This document shows positions 16,607 to 25,416 of a stretch of DNA of 64,000 nt, one piece after another. A model generated the notes under the pieces. That model did not search any database. It was not told where the DNA came from and saw only the letters and a list, made by a program, of their open reading frames with translations. Source of the stretch: Mycobacterium sp. 1245111.1 (GTDB lineage Bacteria > Actinomycetota > Actinomycetes > Mycobacteriales > Mycobacteriaceae); assembly GCF_001673405.1 (NCBI RefSeq), contig NZ_LZLV01000034.1, positions 206,247-270,246 of the forward strand. Direction: 5' to 3'. Position 1 is the stretch's first letter. Every line of letters begins with the position of its first letter. The translations under genes and the position numbers were made by a program.

Positions 16607-18253
16607 GTGACAACCGCCTACCGGCCCGCCCCGTCGACGCTGCGCACCCTGCCCCGACGACTGGTCACCCGCGCGCTCGCCCGGACGTTACGACTGGAAT
16701 CGCCGACCACGAGCTACACCGTCGGCGAGGTCAAGATCCCGATGCGCGACGGCGTCGAGCTGGTCGCAGACGTCTACGAACCCACGGGAGAGGTCGTCGG
16801 CACGTTGTTGGCCCGCGGCCCCTACGGTCGCGCATTTCCGTTCTCGATGGTGTTCGCCGACCTGCATGCCGCCCGCGGGTATCGCGTGGTGCTGCAGAGC
16901 GTGCGAGGGACATTCGGGTCGGGCGGTGACTTTTCGCCGATGGTCAACGAGGCCGCCGACGGCGCCGACACCGTCGAGTGGATGCGCCGCCAGCCATGGT
17001 TCACCGGTCGCTTCGCCACCGTCGGAATCTCGTATCTGGGCTTCACCCAGTTCGCGCTGCTGCAAGATCCGCCGCCGGAGCTCGTCACCAGCGTGATCGT
17101 CGCCGGCCCGCATGACATGAGCCTGTCGGCCTGGGGCACCGGCTCGTTCACGGTCAACGACTTCCTCGGCTGGAGCAACCTGGTGGCACACCAGGAGGAT
17201 CCGGGCCGGATCCGCGCCGGGATCCGCCAACTGCGGGCCCAGAAGAACGTGGCGCGGGCCGCCGGCGAGGCGCCGCTGGGCGCCGCCGGACGGGCACTGC
17301 TCGGCGACGCGGCGCCGTGGTGGGAGTCCTGGCTGACTCCCCCGGCGGACGACAACCCGTTCTGGGGGCCGCTGAAGGTCGACTCCGCGCTCGACCGGAT
17401 CCAGGTGCCGTTGCTGCTGCTCAGCGGTTGGCAGGATCTGTTTCTGCCGCAGACGCTGCACCAATTCCGCCACCTTCGCGAGCGTGGCGTGGATGTCGCG
17501 CTGACCATGGGCCCGTGGACGCACACCCAGCTGCTGTTCGCCGGTCTGCCCACGATCGCCCGGGAAACGCAGGACTGGCTGGACACCCACCTCGCCTGTC
17601 GCCCAGCCCCTGCGCGGTCCGGGCGATTTCGCTTCCACGTTGCCAACGAAGGCTGGCGCGAACTACCCGACTGGCCGCCGACCACCACCGAACGCGCGCT
17701 GTATCTGCAGCCGGGCGGCGGCCTGGCCGACACGGCACCGACGGCCGGATCCTCGGCCAGCTTCCGCTACGACCCGGCCGACCCGACTCCCACCATCGGG
17801 GGCCGGCTCCTCTCACCCGACAGCGGCTATCGCGACGACACCGTGTTGGCGGACCGACGCGACGTGCTCAGCTTCACCACCGACGTACTCACCAAAGACC
17901 TTGTCGTGCACGGCAACCCGATCGCCGAGTTGGCGCACAGCTCCGACAACCCGTATGTGGATGTGTTCGTCCGGATCAGCGAGGTCGACGCGAAAGGCCG
18001 CTCCCGCAACGTCAGCGACGCCTACCAGCGACTCACCGAGACGACCGACCACGTCCGCCTCGAGCTGGACGCGACCTCGCGCCGGTTCAAGGCCGGGACT
18101 CGTATTCGGGTGTTGATCGCCGGCGGCTGCCACCCACGGTACGACCGCAACCTCGGCCACGGGGAGCCGTCGTCGACGGGCTGCCAGCTCGCGCCGTCCA
18201 CCCACGAGGTGCACTTCGGCACGTCCCGGATCGTGTTGCCGGTGGGCTCCTGA
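16607..18253 (+). CDS. CocE/NonD-family hydrolase (Rv2800-like)
   Basis: Serine hydrolase of 548 residues related to cocaine esterase and Xaa-Pro dipeptidyl-peptidases. After MRDGVELVADVYEP (46–59), typical of the family, come the oxyanion segment RGPYGR (70–75), the nucleophile motif GISYLG (140–145, Ser142), and a lid. The C-terminal beta-sandwich (X-Pro dipeptidyl-peptidase C-like domain) ends with the GTRIRVLIAGGCHPRYDRN type segment. A GTG start at 16607 is used. It corresponds to M. tuberculosis Rv2800. The substrate is unknown; amide or ester hydrolysis is expected. Its stop overlaps the start of the next hydrolase (TGATG). Confidence 0.9.
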   Translation: MTTAYRPAPSTLRTLPRRLVTRALARTLRLESPTTSYTVGEVKIPMRDGVELVADVYEPTGEVVGTLLARGPYGRAFPFSMVFADLHAARGYRVVLQSVRGTFGSGGDFSPMVNEAADGADTVEWMRRQPWFTGRFATVGISYLGFTQFALLQDPPPELVTSVIVAGPHDMSLSAWGTGSFTVNDFLGWSNLVAHQEDPGRIRAGIRQLRAQKNVARAAGEAPLGAAGRALLGDAAPWWESWLTPPADDNPFWGPLKVDSALDRIQVPLLLLSGWQDLFLPQTLHQFRHLRERGVDVALTMGPWTHTQLLFAGLPTIARETQDWLDTHLACRPAPARSGRFRFHVANEGWRELPDWPPTTTERALYLQPGGGLADTAPTAGSSASFRYDPADPTPTIGGRLLSPDSGYRDDTVLADRRDVLSFTTDVLTKDLVVHGNPIAELAHSSDNPYVDVFVRISEVDAKGRSRNVSDAYQRLTETTDHVRLELDATSRRFKAGTRIRVLIAGGCHPRYDRNLGHGEPSSTGCQLAPSTHEVHFGTSRIVLPVGS

Positions 18254-19239
18254 TGGGCGCGTTCGAGGAATGGCGAAGCGGCGGAACGGAAATCCGCTGG
18301 ATGTCGACGACCGCCGCGAATTCCGGGGCGGACGTCACCGTGTTCACCCGCCGGTGCGGCACACCGGGAGCACCGGCCCTGGTCTGCGTGCACGGCTTCC
18401 CGACGGCAAGCATCGACTTCCTGGCGCTGACCCGTGAACTCGGCGCCGACTTCGACATCCATCTGCTCGACTTCCCCGGCTACGGGCTTTCCGACAAGCC
18501 CGCCGCGCCGTACGTGTATTCGCTGTACGACGATGCGCGCCTTCTGGTCCATGCGATCATGACGCACTGGCAGCTCAGCGACTACATGATGCTGACGCAC
18601 GACCGAGGCAGCAGCGTCGGGATGATCGCGCTGTCGATCTTCGACGATCTCGAGGATGCCAACCCACCGCGCGAAGTCATCTTCACAAACGCGAACATCT
18701 ATCTCCCCCTTGCCAATCTGACCGGATTCCAACGAGCGCTGCTGGATCCGACCGTGGCGCGCAGCACCGCGCGCGCCACCACACCGGAGATGCTGGCCGC
18801 CGGCATGGGCATGACGACGTTTATGCCGCGACGAGGCCTAGACGATCCCGAGATCGCGGCACTGGCACAATGCTTCGCGCACAACGACCAGGTCGCGGTG
18901 CTACCGGACACCATTCAGTACCTCAACGAGCGGGCTGCCGACGAAACCAATTGGCTGCAGGCGCTTTCCGCCAGCGGTATCAACACCAGTCTGGTCTGGG
19001 GTCTGCATGACAACGTGTCCCCGGTCCGGGTCGCGAATTACGTGTGGCAGGAGTTCCTCAGGGACAAGCCGGGATTGAACCGGTATTGGATACTGCCGAG
19101 CGCCGATCACTATCTTCAATGCGACGCTCCCGAACAGCTGGCCGATGTCGTACGACTGACCGCAGCTGCCGAGCCCACATCGCTGTGCACGGTAGGCGAC
19201 TGGCCCGAAGGCGCGGTGCTTGTCGACCAGACGCCTTGA
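18253..19239 (+). CDS. Alpha/beta hydrolase with Asp nucleophile (haloalkane dehalogenase/epoxide hydrolase-like)
   Basis: Alpha/beta-fold hydrolase of 328 residues. The oxyanion motif is HGFPT (47–51), the nucleophile elbow is THDRGS with Asp117 in place of the serine of esterases, and a C-terminal catalytic His sits in SADHYLQ. An Asp nucleophile is the rule in haloalkane dehalogenases and epoxide hydrolases, which form an ester intermediate and then hydrolyse it. The usual Trp after the nucleophile Asp is an Arg here, so activity on halides is uncertain and a non-dehalogenase role is possible. It overlaps the CocE gene by one base, so both are co-translated. Confidence 0.83.
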   Translation: MGAFEEWRSGGTEIRWMSTTAANSGADVTVFTRRCGTPGAPALVCVHGFPTASIDFLALTRELGADFDIHLLDFPGYGLSDKPAAPYVYSLYDDARLLVHAIMTHWQLSDYMMLTHDRGSSVGMIALSIFDDLEDANPPREVIFTNANIYLPLANLTGFQRALLDPTVARSTARATTPEMLAAGMGMTTFMPRRGLDDPEIAALAQCFAHNDQVAVLPDTIQYLNERAADETNWLQALSASGINTSLVWGLHDNVSPVRVANYVWQEFLRDKPGLNRYWILPSADHYLQCDAPEQLADVVRLTAAAEPTSLCTVGDWPEGAVLVDQTP

Positions 19240-19248
19240 GCGGCAATG

Positions 19249-19815
19249 CTATTCGACCGCTTGACGGACGTGGGCGGCAACGTCACGCAGGGCGGCCTCG
19301 TCGTGCACCGGAGCGCCCAGGGGCGGTTCGGCCAACGGTAGCGGCACCCAACTGATGCATCCGGCGTAGTCGGGCGTTCGGGGCAATTCGATCGGCTCGA
19401 TCAGCGGGAAGGTCTGGACCACCAAGACGGCCAGGCGGTGCTTTGGGCGAAAGTCCAGGCGGTCGCGACGCACCGAGTCCGCGGTCCAGATGTGCAGGTC
19501 CTCGATCGCGTCGATATTGTCCGGCCGGTTGACAGGCAGCGCCGCAACGACTTTCGCCGCCGCCCGCACGACGAGCCGATCGTCACTGCTGTCGCACGCC
19601 GCCGGGTCGAGAAGATCGCGGAACTCGGGCCGCACCCGCTCGGCGTGGCTGTGCGCGAGCGTCGGGAACAACAGGAATTCACGGGCGACACTGCTGTCGA
19701 ACCGTTTCTCACCGATGCCCCCCTTACGCAGCAACACCTGTTGCCGGCCGTCCAGCAGCGCATGCACCACCGCGCTCCACTCCTTGAGCGCCGGCGTCGT
19801 CGCGATCTCGGTCAC
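19249..19815 (-). CDS. DUF1802-family protein
   Basis: Protein of 188 residues, mostly resembling the DUF1802 family: PALKEWSAVVHALLDGRQ at the start, LLRKGGIGEKRF, EFLLFPTLAHSH, and a beta-rich second half. The GTG at 19815 overlaps the stop of the upstream DUF2277 gene (GTGA), which sets the start; the open frame continues upstream but only as an out-of-frame reading of that gene. Function is unknown. It ends 9 bases from the convergent hydrolase gene at 19239. Confidence 0.72.
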   Translation of the reverse strand: MTEIATTPALKEWSAVVHALLDGRQQVLLRKGGIGEKRFDSSVAREFLLFPTLAHSHAERVRPEFRDLLDPAACDSSDDRLVVRAAAKVVAALPVNRPDNIDAIEDLHIWTADSVRRDRLDFRPKHRLAVLVVQTFPLIEPIELPRTPDYAGCISWVPLPLAEPPLGAPVHDEAALRDVAAHVRQAVE

Positions 19816-20060
19816 CGTGCGGCTAGGCGGCGCAACGGCGGATCGGTCTTGGGTGGCTGGCGACGTTCCGGCAGGGCGTGCAGCAGCCGTGTCGTCGTCG
19901 CCGCCACTTCCACCACCGCCGCCTCGAACGCCGCGGCATGGGCCGAAGACGGTCGGGTGAAGCCGCTGACCTTGCGGACATACTGCCTGGCCGCCGCCTC
20001 GATCTCGTCGGTGGTCGCCGGCGGCTCGAGTCCACGCAATTCGGTGATGTTCCGGCACAT
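19812..20060 (-). CDS. DUF2277-family small protein
   Basis: Protein of 82 residues starting MCRNITELRGLEPPAT, which is the DUF2277 signature, followed by a helical segment (TTDEIEAAARQYVRKVSGF) and a charged tail. It resembles the small mycobacterial and actinobacterial proteins of unknown function annotated with that domain. The N-terminal MCRNI is the most conserved part and its Cys may matter for function. It is coupled to the DUF1802 gene by a 4-base overlap and is divergent from echA16, 39 bases away. Confidence 0.82.
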   Translation of the reverse strand: MCRNITELRGLEPPATTDEIEAAARQYVRKVSGFTRPSSAHAAAFEAAVVEVAATTTRLLHALPERRQPPKTDPPLRRLAAR

Positions 20061-20099
20061 GCCTCAACGATAGGACGGCCGGTGACTACGGTTGGCTGC

Positions 20100-20849
20100 A
20101 TGAGTGACGACATCTTGTTAATTGACACCGACGAGCGCGTGCGGACCTTGACCTTGAACCGGCCGCAGTCGCGGAACGCGTTGTCCGCCGCACTACGGGA
20201 CCGGTTCTTCGGCGCGCTGGCCGACGCCGAGACCGACGACGACGTCGACGTCATCATCGTCACCGGCACCGACCCGGTGTTCTGCGCCGGGCTGGACCTC
20301 AAGGAACTCGGCGAGCAGACCGCGTTGCCGGACATCTCGCCGCGCTGGCCAGCGCTGAGCAAGCCTGTGATCGGCGCGATCAACGGCGCCGCGGTGACCG
20401 GTGGGTTGGAGCTGACGCTGTACTGCGACATCCTGATCGCTTCTGAGCAGGCACGCTTCGCCGACACCCACGCCCGGGTGGGTCTGCTGCCGACCTGGGG
20501 CCTGTCCGTGCGGCTCCCCCAGAAAGTCGGCGTGGGACTGGCCCGTCGGATGAGCATGACCGGCGACTACCTGTCTGCGCAGGACGCGCTGCGCGCCGGC
20601 CTCGTGACCGAAGTGGTGCCGCACGACCAGTTGTTGCCGAGCGCGCGCAAGGTCGCGGAGAGCATCGTCGGCAACAACCAGGGCGCCGTGCGCGCGCTGT
20701 TGTCGTCCTATCACCGGATCGACGAGTCGCAGACCAGCGAAGGGCTGTGGCTGGAAGCGACTGCGGCGCGGGCATTTCGGACGTCGGGTGACGACATTGC
20801 CGCCAACCGCGAGGCCGTCCTGCAGCGCGGTCGGGCGCAAGTGCGCTGA
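20100..20849 (+). CDS. echA16: Enoyl-CoA hydratase EchA16
   Basis: Crotonase-fold protein of 249 residues, the same length as M. tuberculosis Rv2831 (EchA16) and very similar to it throughout. The CoA oxyanion segment FCAGLDLKEL and the second motif INGAAVTGGLELTLYCD are clear. The residues equivalent to the two catalytic Glu of mitochondrial hydratase appear as ELTLYC and DTHARVG, so only one acidic residue is conserved. The exact reaction (hydration, isomerisation or other) is therefore open. The ATG at 20100 is used, matching the conserved N-terminus MSDDILLIDTDERVRTL. Confidence 0.9.
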   Translation: MSDDILLIDTDERVRTLTLNRPQSRNALSAALRDRFFGALADAETDDDVDVIIVTGTDPVFCAGLDLKELGEQTALPDISPRWPALSKPVIGAINGAAVTGGLELTLYCDILIASEQARFADTHARVGLLPTWGLSVRLPQKVGVGLARRMSMTGDYLSAQDALRAGLVTEVVPHDQLLPSARKVAESIVGNNQGAVRALLSSYHRIDESQTSEGLWLEATAARAFRTSGDDIAANREAVLQRGRAQVR

Positions 20850-20869
20850 GGGCGCTGCGAGCGGATTCG

Positions 20870-21427
20870 TCAGATACCGAACAGCGCCTCGGCAAGACCG
20901 ATGAACATTTCGTTGGGTGCGTCGAACACCAGGAAATTGGCCGCTGCGAGGTCGTGGAATGCGGCGAGTGCGTAATCACCCAGGGCCCAACTTTGCGCGG
21001 CGTCCATGACTTGGCCCTGCGCCGCGACACTGATGTTTTGTACTTCGGCTACCGCATCGGTCAGATCGGTCGGAGGTACCTGAATCGACGAGATATCTAT
21101 TTCGTAGTTGACCGGATTGTTCGTCAGGATGCCGACCGAGTCAACGAAGACGTTCTCCTCCGGCCCGAACAGCAAGGCCTCGATACCCGCCAAGTCAACA
21201 TTGAGGGCCTCGGGGATATCGCCGGCCGCGAGCGACTCCGCACCGAAACTGATTAGGCCCTCGCCATACGTGATAGTCGCTTGCACGTTGTCGAACATCT
21301 CACCGATGGGATCGTCGGCGTGGGCACTCGGCGCGCTCGCCAGCTGGCTTATCGTGGCGATGAGTATCCCGCCGACCGCAGCGCTTATCGTCATGGCCGT
21401 GCGCTTGATGTGGTGCTCGATGACCAT
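20870..21427 (-). CDS. Secreted protein of unknown function, tandem paralogue A
   Basis: 185 residues. An N-terminal export signal (hydrophobic AVGGILIATISQLASA) ends in a likely AHA–DD cleavage site. The mature domain is acidic, Cys-free and mostly helical, with segments shared with the next two genes: DDPIGEMFDNVQ at the start, a central PEENVFVDSVGILTNNPV, and the C-terminal PNEMFIGLAEALFGI. I do not recognise a named domain; similar small exported proteins occur in slow-growing mycobacteria. It is the last of three paralogues in a row, 46 bases after paralogue B, and ends 20 bases from convergent echA16. The internal ATG before TISAAVGG is a possible alternative start. Confidence 0.75.
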   Translation of the reverse strand: MVIEHHIKRTAMTISAAVGGILIATISQLASAPSAHADDPIGEMFDNVQATITYGEGLISFGAESLAAGDIPEALNVDLAGIEALLFGPEENVFVDSVGILTNNPVNYEIDISSIQVPPTDLTDAVAEVQNISVAAQGQVMDAAQSWALGDYALAAFHDLAAANFLVFDAPNEMFIGLAEALFGI

Positions 21428-21473
21428 TGTTCGTCCCCAAAGTTGTTGCAGTACAGCCGTTCAAGCTACGACG

Positions 21474-22037
21474 TCAGAAACCGAGCGACGATTCGACAAG
21501 GCCAAGAATTGCTGCGTTCGGCGCCTCGACCCAGAGCGCATTGAATCCCTCGATGTCGAGTAGCTCGGCAGCGGGAAAGTCGCCGGCAGTCATGAAGTTG
21601 GCAGCTTGGGTGAAGTCGACGTTGGCCGCATCGGTGAAACCTTGTATTTGAACCAGAGCCGACGCCCAATCAGTCGGGCCGCTGATCGGCTCGAACCCGA
21701 TGACCGCGTGCACGGGCGTGTTCGTCAGCGCATCGACGGTGTCCAGCAAGACGTTTTCCTCGGGCGCGATCAGGACATTGTCCAGCCCGATGAGGCCGGC
21801 CGATGTACCGGGGATCAGATAGCCGGACGAGAAGTCCATCGCTGCGGCATTCAGATACGAGTTACCGATTTCGGTCACCAGCTGAACGTTGTTGAGGAGT
21901 TCGCTGATGGGGTCATCTGCGCGTGCAGTCGGCGCGACAACGAGCTGGCTCATCACGGCGATGAGCATCCCGCCGGCAGCCGCACCGGCGCCGAGCGGGT
22001 AGCGAACGCGTAAGTGGTTGCACGTCACGGTGTTCAC
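21474..22037 (-). CDS. Secreted protein of unknown function, tandem paralogue B
   Basis: 187 residues. A hydrophobic signal segment (AGAAAGGMLIAVMSQLVVA) is followed by a likely ARA–DD cleavage site. The mature part begins DDPISELLNNVQLV, carries the central APEENVLLDTVDALTNTPVH, and ends APNAAILGLVESSLGF. It is closer to paralogue C than to A: FTQAANFMTAGDFPAAELL matches FTQATNLMTVGDFPAAELL in C almost residue for residue. No Cys in the mature part. Only 8 bases separate it from C, so they are co-transcribed. Function unknown. Confidence 0.77.
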   Translation of the reverse strand: MNTVTCNHLRVRYPLGAGAAAGGMLIAVMSQLVVAPTARADDPISELLNNVQLVTEIGNSYLNAAAMDFSSGYLIPGTSAGLIGLDNVLIAPEENVLLDTVDALTNTPVHAVIGFEPISGPTDWASALVQIQGFTDAANVDFTQAANFMTAGDFPAAELLDIEGFNALWVEAPNAAILGLVESSLGF

Positions 22038-22045
22038 GGTCCCCG

Positions 22046-22600
22046 TCAGAACCCGAATACCGACTCGGTGAGACCGAGGATGAGCGCGTTGGGCGCCTCG
22101 AACCAGAGCGCGTTGTTGCCCGCGACCTCGAGCAGCTCAGCCGCGGGAAAGTCGCCGACAGTCATGAGATTGGTCGCCTGGGTGAAGTCGACCTGAGCGA
22201 TGTCGTAATACGCCTGCGCATCCGTCAGCGCCGTTGCGAAATCGGCCGGGGCCGGGCTGATCGCATCGATGTCAAACGGGGACGCCACCGGAGTGTTCGT
22301 CAGGGCATCAATCCCGTCGACGTACAGGTTTTCCAGCGGCGCAAACAGCGTGTTGTCGACTCCCGTGAGGTACGCATCGAGCGCGTAGGTCGGCTCGCCC
22401 GCCGCCAAGTACTGGTCCCCGAGGGTCAAGAACTGCTCGCCCGCGCTGAAAACAACGTCGACGTTGTTGAGCGTGTCGGTGATGGGATCCGCGTGCGCCG
22501 GCGACACAGCCAGTTCGCTGAGCCCCCAGAACAATAATCCGGCGGCGGCCGCGCCGACTGCAGCGATGTGCTTGCCACGCCGTGAGGTCGTGGTGTTCAT
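22046..22600 (-). CDS. Secreted protein of unknown function, tandem paralogue C
   Basis: 184 residues, first of the tandem set. It has a signal peptide (AAVGAAAAGLLFWGLSELAVS) with a likely AHA–DP cleavage site. The mature domain starts DPITDTLNNVDVVF, contains LFAPLENLYVDGIDALTNTP, and ends APNALILGLTESVFGF. A strong Shine-Dalgarno AGGAGAT (22611–22605) lies 4 bases from the ATG. Upstream, before the large LuxR-type gene, is a near-palindromic site at 22674–22687 that could be the promoter operator of the three genes. Function unknown; all three paralogues end in an aromatic- or Ile-terminated FG/LG motif. Confidence 0.78.
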   Translation of the reverse strand: MNTTTSRRGKHIAAVGAAAAGLLFWGLSELAVSPAHADPITDTLNNVDVVFSAGEQFLTLGDQYLAAGEPTYALDAYLTGVDNTLFAPLENLYVDGIDALTNTPVASPFDIDAISPAPADFATALTDAQAYYDIAQVDFTQATNLMTVGDFPAAELLEVAGNNALWFEAPNALILGLTESVFGF

Positions 22601-22673
22601 GAAGATCTCCTATGAGTCGCATTGACCTGAGCTAATGCTGAGAAGTCTCCGTGGAAGAGGGAGAAGCGCACAT

Positions 22674-22687
22674 GGGGAAAATTCCCC
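22674..22687. promoter_or_regulatory. Palindromic site upstream of secreted-protein triplet
   Basis: GGGGAA and TTCCCC, perfect 6-base arms around a central AA. It lies in the 102-base gap between the end of the LuxR-type regulator and the first secreted-protein gene, about 75 bases before that start codon. Its position fits an operator for the triplet; the adjacent regulator is the natural but unproven candidate to bind it. Confidence 0.35.
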
Positions 22688-22702
22688 AAATTGGCGTCTT
22701 CG

Positions 22703-25303
22703 TTAGTCGGCCGCCCGCTGGTTCAGCTTGTGAGCGGCTTGCACGCGATTCGCCACGTCGAGCTTGTCGAGGATCGCTTCGACATGGTGGCCAACGGTTT
22801 TCGGGCTCAGGTGCAACGCCGCGGCAATCGAGGCGTCGCTGTTGCCGGCCGCCAGCAATACGGCCACCTCACGCTGGCGCCGGGTGAGCCCGTCCGGGTC
22901 ACTCTTGCTGTGGCTGGCTCGGCCAGGTGCGGTGGGTCCGCGAAGTTCCGCGAGCCGTTGCTGAGCGCGACGGGTCGCCGCCCGGGCGCCCAGTCGGCGG
23001 AAGTTGGCCGCCGCCGACTGCACCGCATCGAGATCGCCGCTCAACCGTGCGATCGCGGCATCGTAGGGGCACCCGAGCCGCTCCCATTCCGCGGCCGCCG
23101 CGCCCCAGTCACCGTTGACTTCCATCTGGTAGGGCGTCGGCGGATCCGGAATCGGGGGCACGACAACGCCTCCCAGGTGTAGCCAACGCTGCAACCGACC
23201 GGTCAACCAAGGATCCGCGTTCACTCCCGAAATAGCCAGCGCCCGTTTGGCTTCTGCGACCGCTGCCTCGTCGTCGCCAGCCAGCCAGGCGATTTCGGCA
23301 CGCGCGGCCCAGGCCGGGCTGAAGAAAAAGAAGTCGCCCGGCTCTGCGTCGTCGGCGGGCGGATGCAGCGGCGGGCCGTTGTGCTTTTCGCCGCGGCGCG
23401 CGCGTACGAGTGCCATTGCGACCCGGGGCATCGTCGAGTTGACGTCGGTCAGTCCTCGTCGAGTGAACGCCTCCTCGGCGCTGGCAATCGCCGCTGCCCA
23501 GTCACCTCGCTGCAGGGCCACCATCGCCGCAGTGACGACCGGCATCACCTCGTAATAGCCCAGATCGTCCGCGTCGCAGAACTTTGCGAGCTCGTCGCTG
23601 TAGCGTTGCGCGCGGTCGAGGTCGTGGTGCAGCGCCGCTGTCCAGCCGATCGCGCCTCCGACGATACCGACGTGTTCGGCCAATCCTTTGTCCGACATCG
23701 CAGCGTGCCAGGTCGTTTCGATGTCTTCCCACCCGGGCCCGCCCTGGGTAATCGACCACAGCGCGGTCAGGCAACGTGCGGACATCACGACGCCCGGCTC
23801 GTCGACAGCCTCTCCCAAGTCGATTGCCCGCGAGGCATATTCGATACAGGCCGGGTCGTACGACAGCACCCCTAGCGACAGCATGTTTGCCAAGGATCTA
23901 GCTAGTTGCGGTGTGGGACCACGACCTTCGAGCAGCGTTAGCGAGGATTGTGCGGCCTGCCTGGCCTCGCGGAATCGAGCCATCGACGCCCACAGCAGAT
24001 GCGACAACAGGCTGAGATCCTCACCTTCCCCGAGGGGATCACCCATCGCGCGCCGCATGTCGACCGCCTGCCGCCACAGCGATTCCGCCTCGTCGGCGTC
24101 GCCGTACAGGTAACGGGCGAACGCGTGCCCCTCGATCCACACCACCCTCTGCTCAGGTGCGACGCCGTCGGCGTGGCTCAGCGCAAGGGCGTACAGTTCG
24201 GCGGCTTCCCGGTTGGCGCCCAAAGCCGCCGCACGCTGTGCACCGGCAATCCCGTAGCGAACCGTGGCGTCGTCGTCACCGGCCTGGTCAGCATGAAAAG
24301 TCAACGCCGCCAAGCTGTCCGGCTCGATTGGGGTCACCGACAACGCGTCCATCGCTCCTCGGTGCAGCAGCCGACGTTCGTGAATGGGAATCTGGTCAAG
24401 TGTCGCGCGCCGGGCCAGCTCATGGCGAAAGCCGAGCACGCCATCTTCGGCGACCAGGACACCGACACGCAGACATTCGTCCACACCGATGTGGGCCTGC
24501 GGGCAAATTGCTTGCACGAGCGCCAGTGACGCGCGGGATCCACAGACCGCCACCGCATGTGCGGTGTCGCGTCCAGCGTCTGAGAGTCGGGCCAACCGGC
24601 CCAGCACCGCCTCGGCGACACTATGCGGCAGACCATCTCGTCCGGGTCCCGCGCCGAGAATTTCGGTGACGTAGAACGGGTTTCCGCCCGTCAGTCGGTA
24701 CAGATCGGTGACATTGAGCCCGCTGCCGGCTGACAACTCAGCGACCGCATCCCGGCTCAGCGCCGTCAACCCGATACGCGTGATTGCGGCGCTGGTCGCA
24801 ACGTCCCCGATCGCAGCCGTCAGCGGATGCCGCGGGCCCACTTCGTCGTCGCGGTAGGTCATCACCAGCAGCAGCGGCAATCCGGCGATCCGGCGCCCGA
24901 GAAACCTCAACAGATCCAGGGTGGCGCCGTCGGCCCAGTGCATGTCCTCGATCACCCATAGCCACCGTTGCCCGCCGCGCAACACCTCGAGGAGGCGGCG
25001 GTACACGCCGCCGGTATCTCCCGCGTCCAGCGCCGCGGCCAAACCGTCGGCCGCGCGGCGATCCAAACCAGCCATCGCATCGATCAGCGGCCCCAGCGGC
25101 CGTGGAGTCGCCAGCGGATCGCACCAGCCCTGCAGCACCCGCACCGCCGGGGCCGTACCGGCCACCAATTCATTGATCACCGCGGTCTTGCCCACACCGG
25201 CTTCGCCGCGCATCAACACAACGCGACCGCGATCTCGTCCCACCCGCCGCGCCAAGCCGGCGAGTTCACGCAGTTCCTCGTCGCGTTCGAGCAGCCGTCC
25301 CAT
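22703..25303 (-). CDS. Large ATP-binding LuxR-family (LAL) transcriptional regulator
   Basis: Signal-transduction ATPase of 866 residues. The N-terminal AAA/NACHT-like ATPase has Walker A GEAGVGKT (33–40) and Walker B WLWVIEDMHWAD. The middle is a long helical-repeat (TPR-like) region with many Ala-rich helices, for example the part around YALALSHADGVAPEQR. The C-terminus is a LuxR/GerE DNA-binding domain (LTRRQREVAVLLAAGNSDA and LSPKTVGHHVEAILDKL). LAL proteins bind an inducer with the ATPase and repeats and then activate transcription. The gene is upstream of, and parallel to, the three secreted-protein genes, which are its likely targets (inference). The inducer is unknown. Confidence 0.9.
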   Translation of the reverse strand: MGRLLERDEELRELAGLARRVGRDRGRVVLMRGEAGVGKTAVINELVAGTAPAVRVLQGWCDPLATPRPLGPLIDAMAGLDRRAADGLAAALDAGDTGGVYRRLLEVLRGGQRWLWVIEDMHWADGATLDLLRFLGRRIAGLPLLLVMTYRDDEVGPRHPLTAAIGDVATSAAITRIGLTALSRDAVAELSAGSGLNVTDLYRLTGGNPFYVTEILGAGPGRDGLPHSVAEAVLGRLARLSDAGRDTAHAVAVCGSRASLALVQAICPQAHIGVDECLRVGVLVAEDGVLGFRHELARRATLDQIPIHERRLLHRGAMDALSVTPIEPDSLAALTFHADQAGDDDATVRYGIAGAQRAAALGANREAAELYALALSHADGVAPEQRVVWIEGHAFARYLYGDADEAESLWRQAVDMRRAMGDPLGEGEDLSLLSHLLWASMARFREARQAAQSSLTLLEGRGPTPQLARSLANMLSLGVLSYDPACIEYASRAIDLGEAVDEPGVVMSARCLTALWSITQGGPGWEDIETTWHAAMSDKGLAEHVGIVGGAIGWTAALHHDLDRAQRYSDELAKFCDADDLGYYEVMPVVTAAMVALQRGDWAAAIASAEEAFTRRGLTDVNSTMPRVAMALVRARRGEKHNGPPLHPPADDAEPGDFFFFSPAWAARAEIAWLAGDDEAAVAEAKRALAISGVNADPWLTGRLQRWLHLGGVVVPPIPDPPTPYQMEVNGDWGAAAAEWERLGCPYDAAIARLSGDLDAVQSAAANFRRLGARAATRRAQQRLAELRGPTAPGRASHSKSDPDGLTRRQREVAVLLAAGNSDASIAAALHLSPKTVGHHVEAILDKLDVANRVQAAHKLNQRAAD

Positions 25304-25416
25304 GATCAGCCTCGCGACGTCGCGAGGACCGCCAAGCGCGCGTCAAAGAAGCATCCGGGCATGATGAGCAACTACTTTAATGCCGCAGATGTGGTGCCGC
25401 AGACCAGTGCAGGCCG

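Noticed and set aside
17317..18252. Apparent 640-residue fusion from an open frame running into the Asp-nucleophile hydrolase
   Set aside because: The extension lies in another frame of the CocE-type gene. The ATG at 18253 overlaps its stop and gives a normal hydrolase length.
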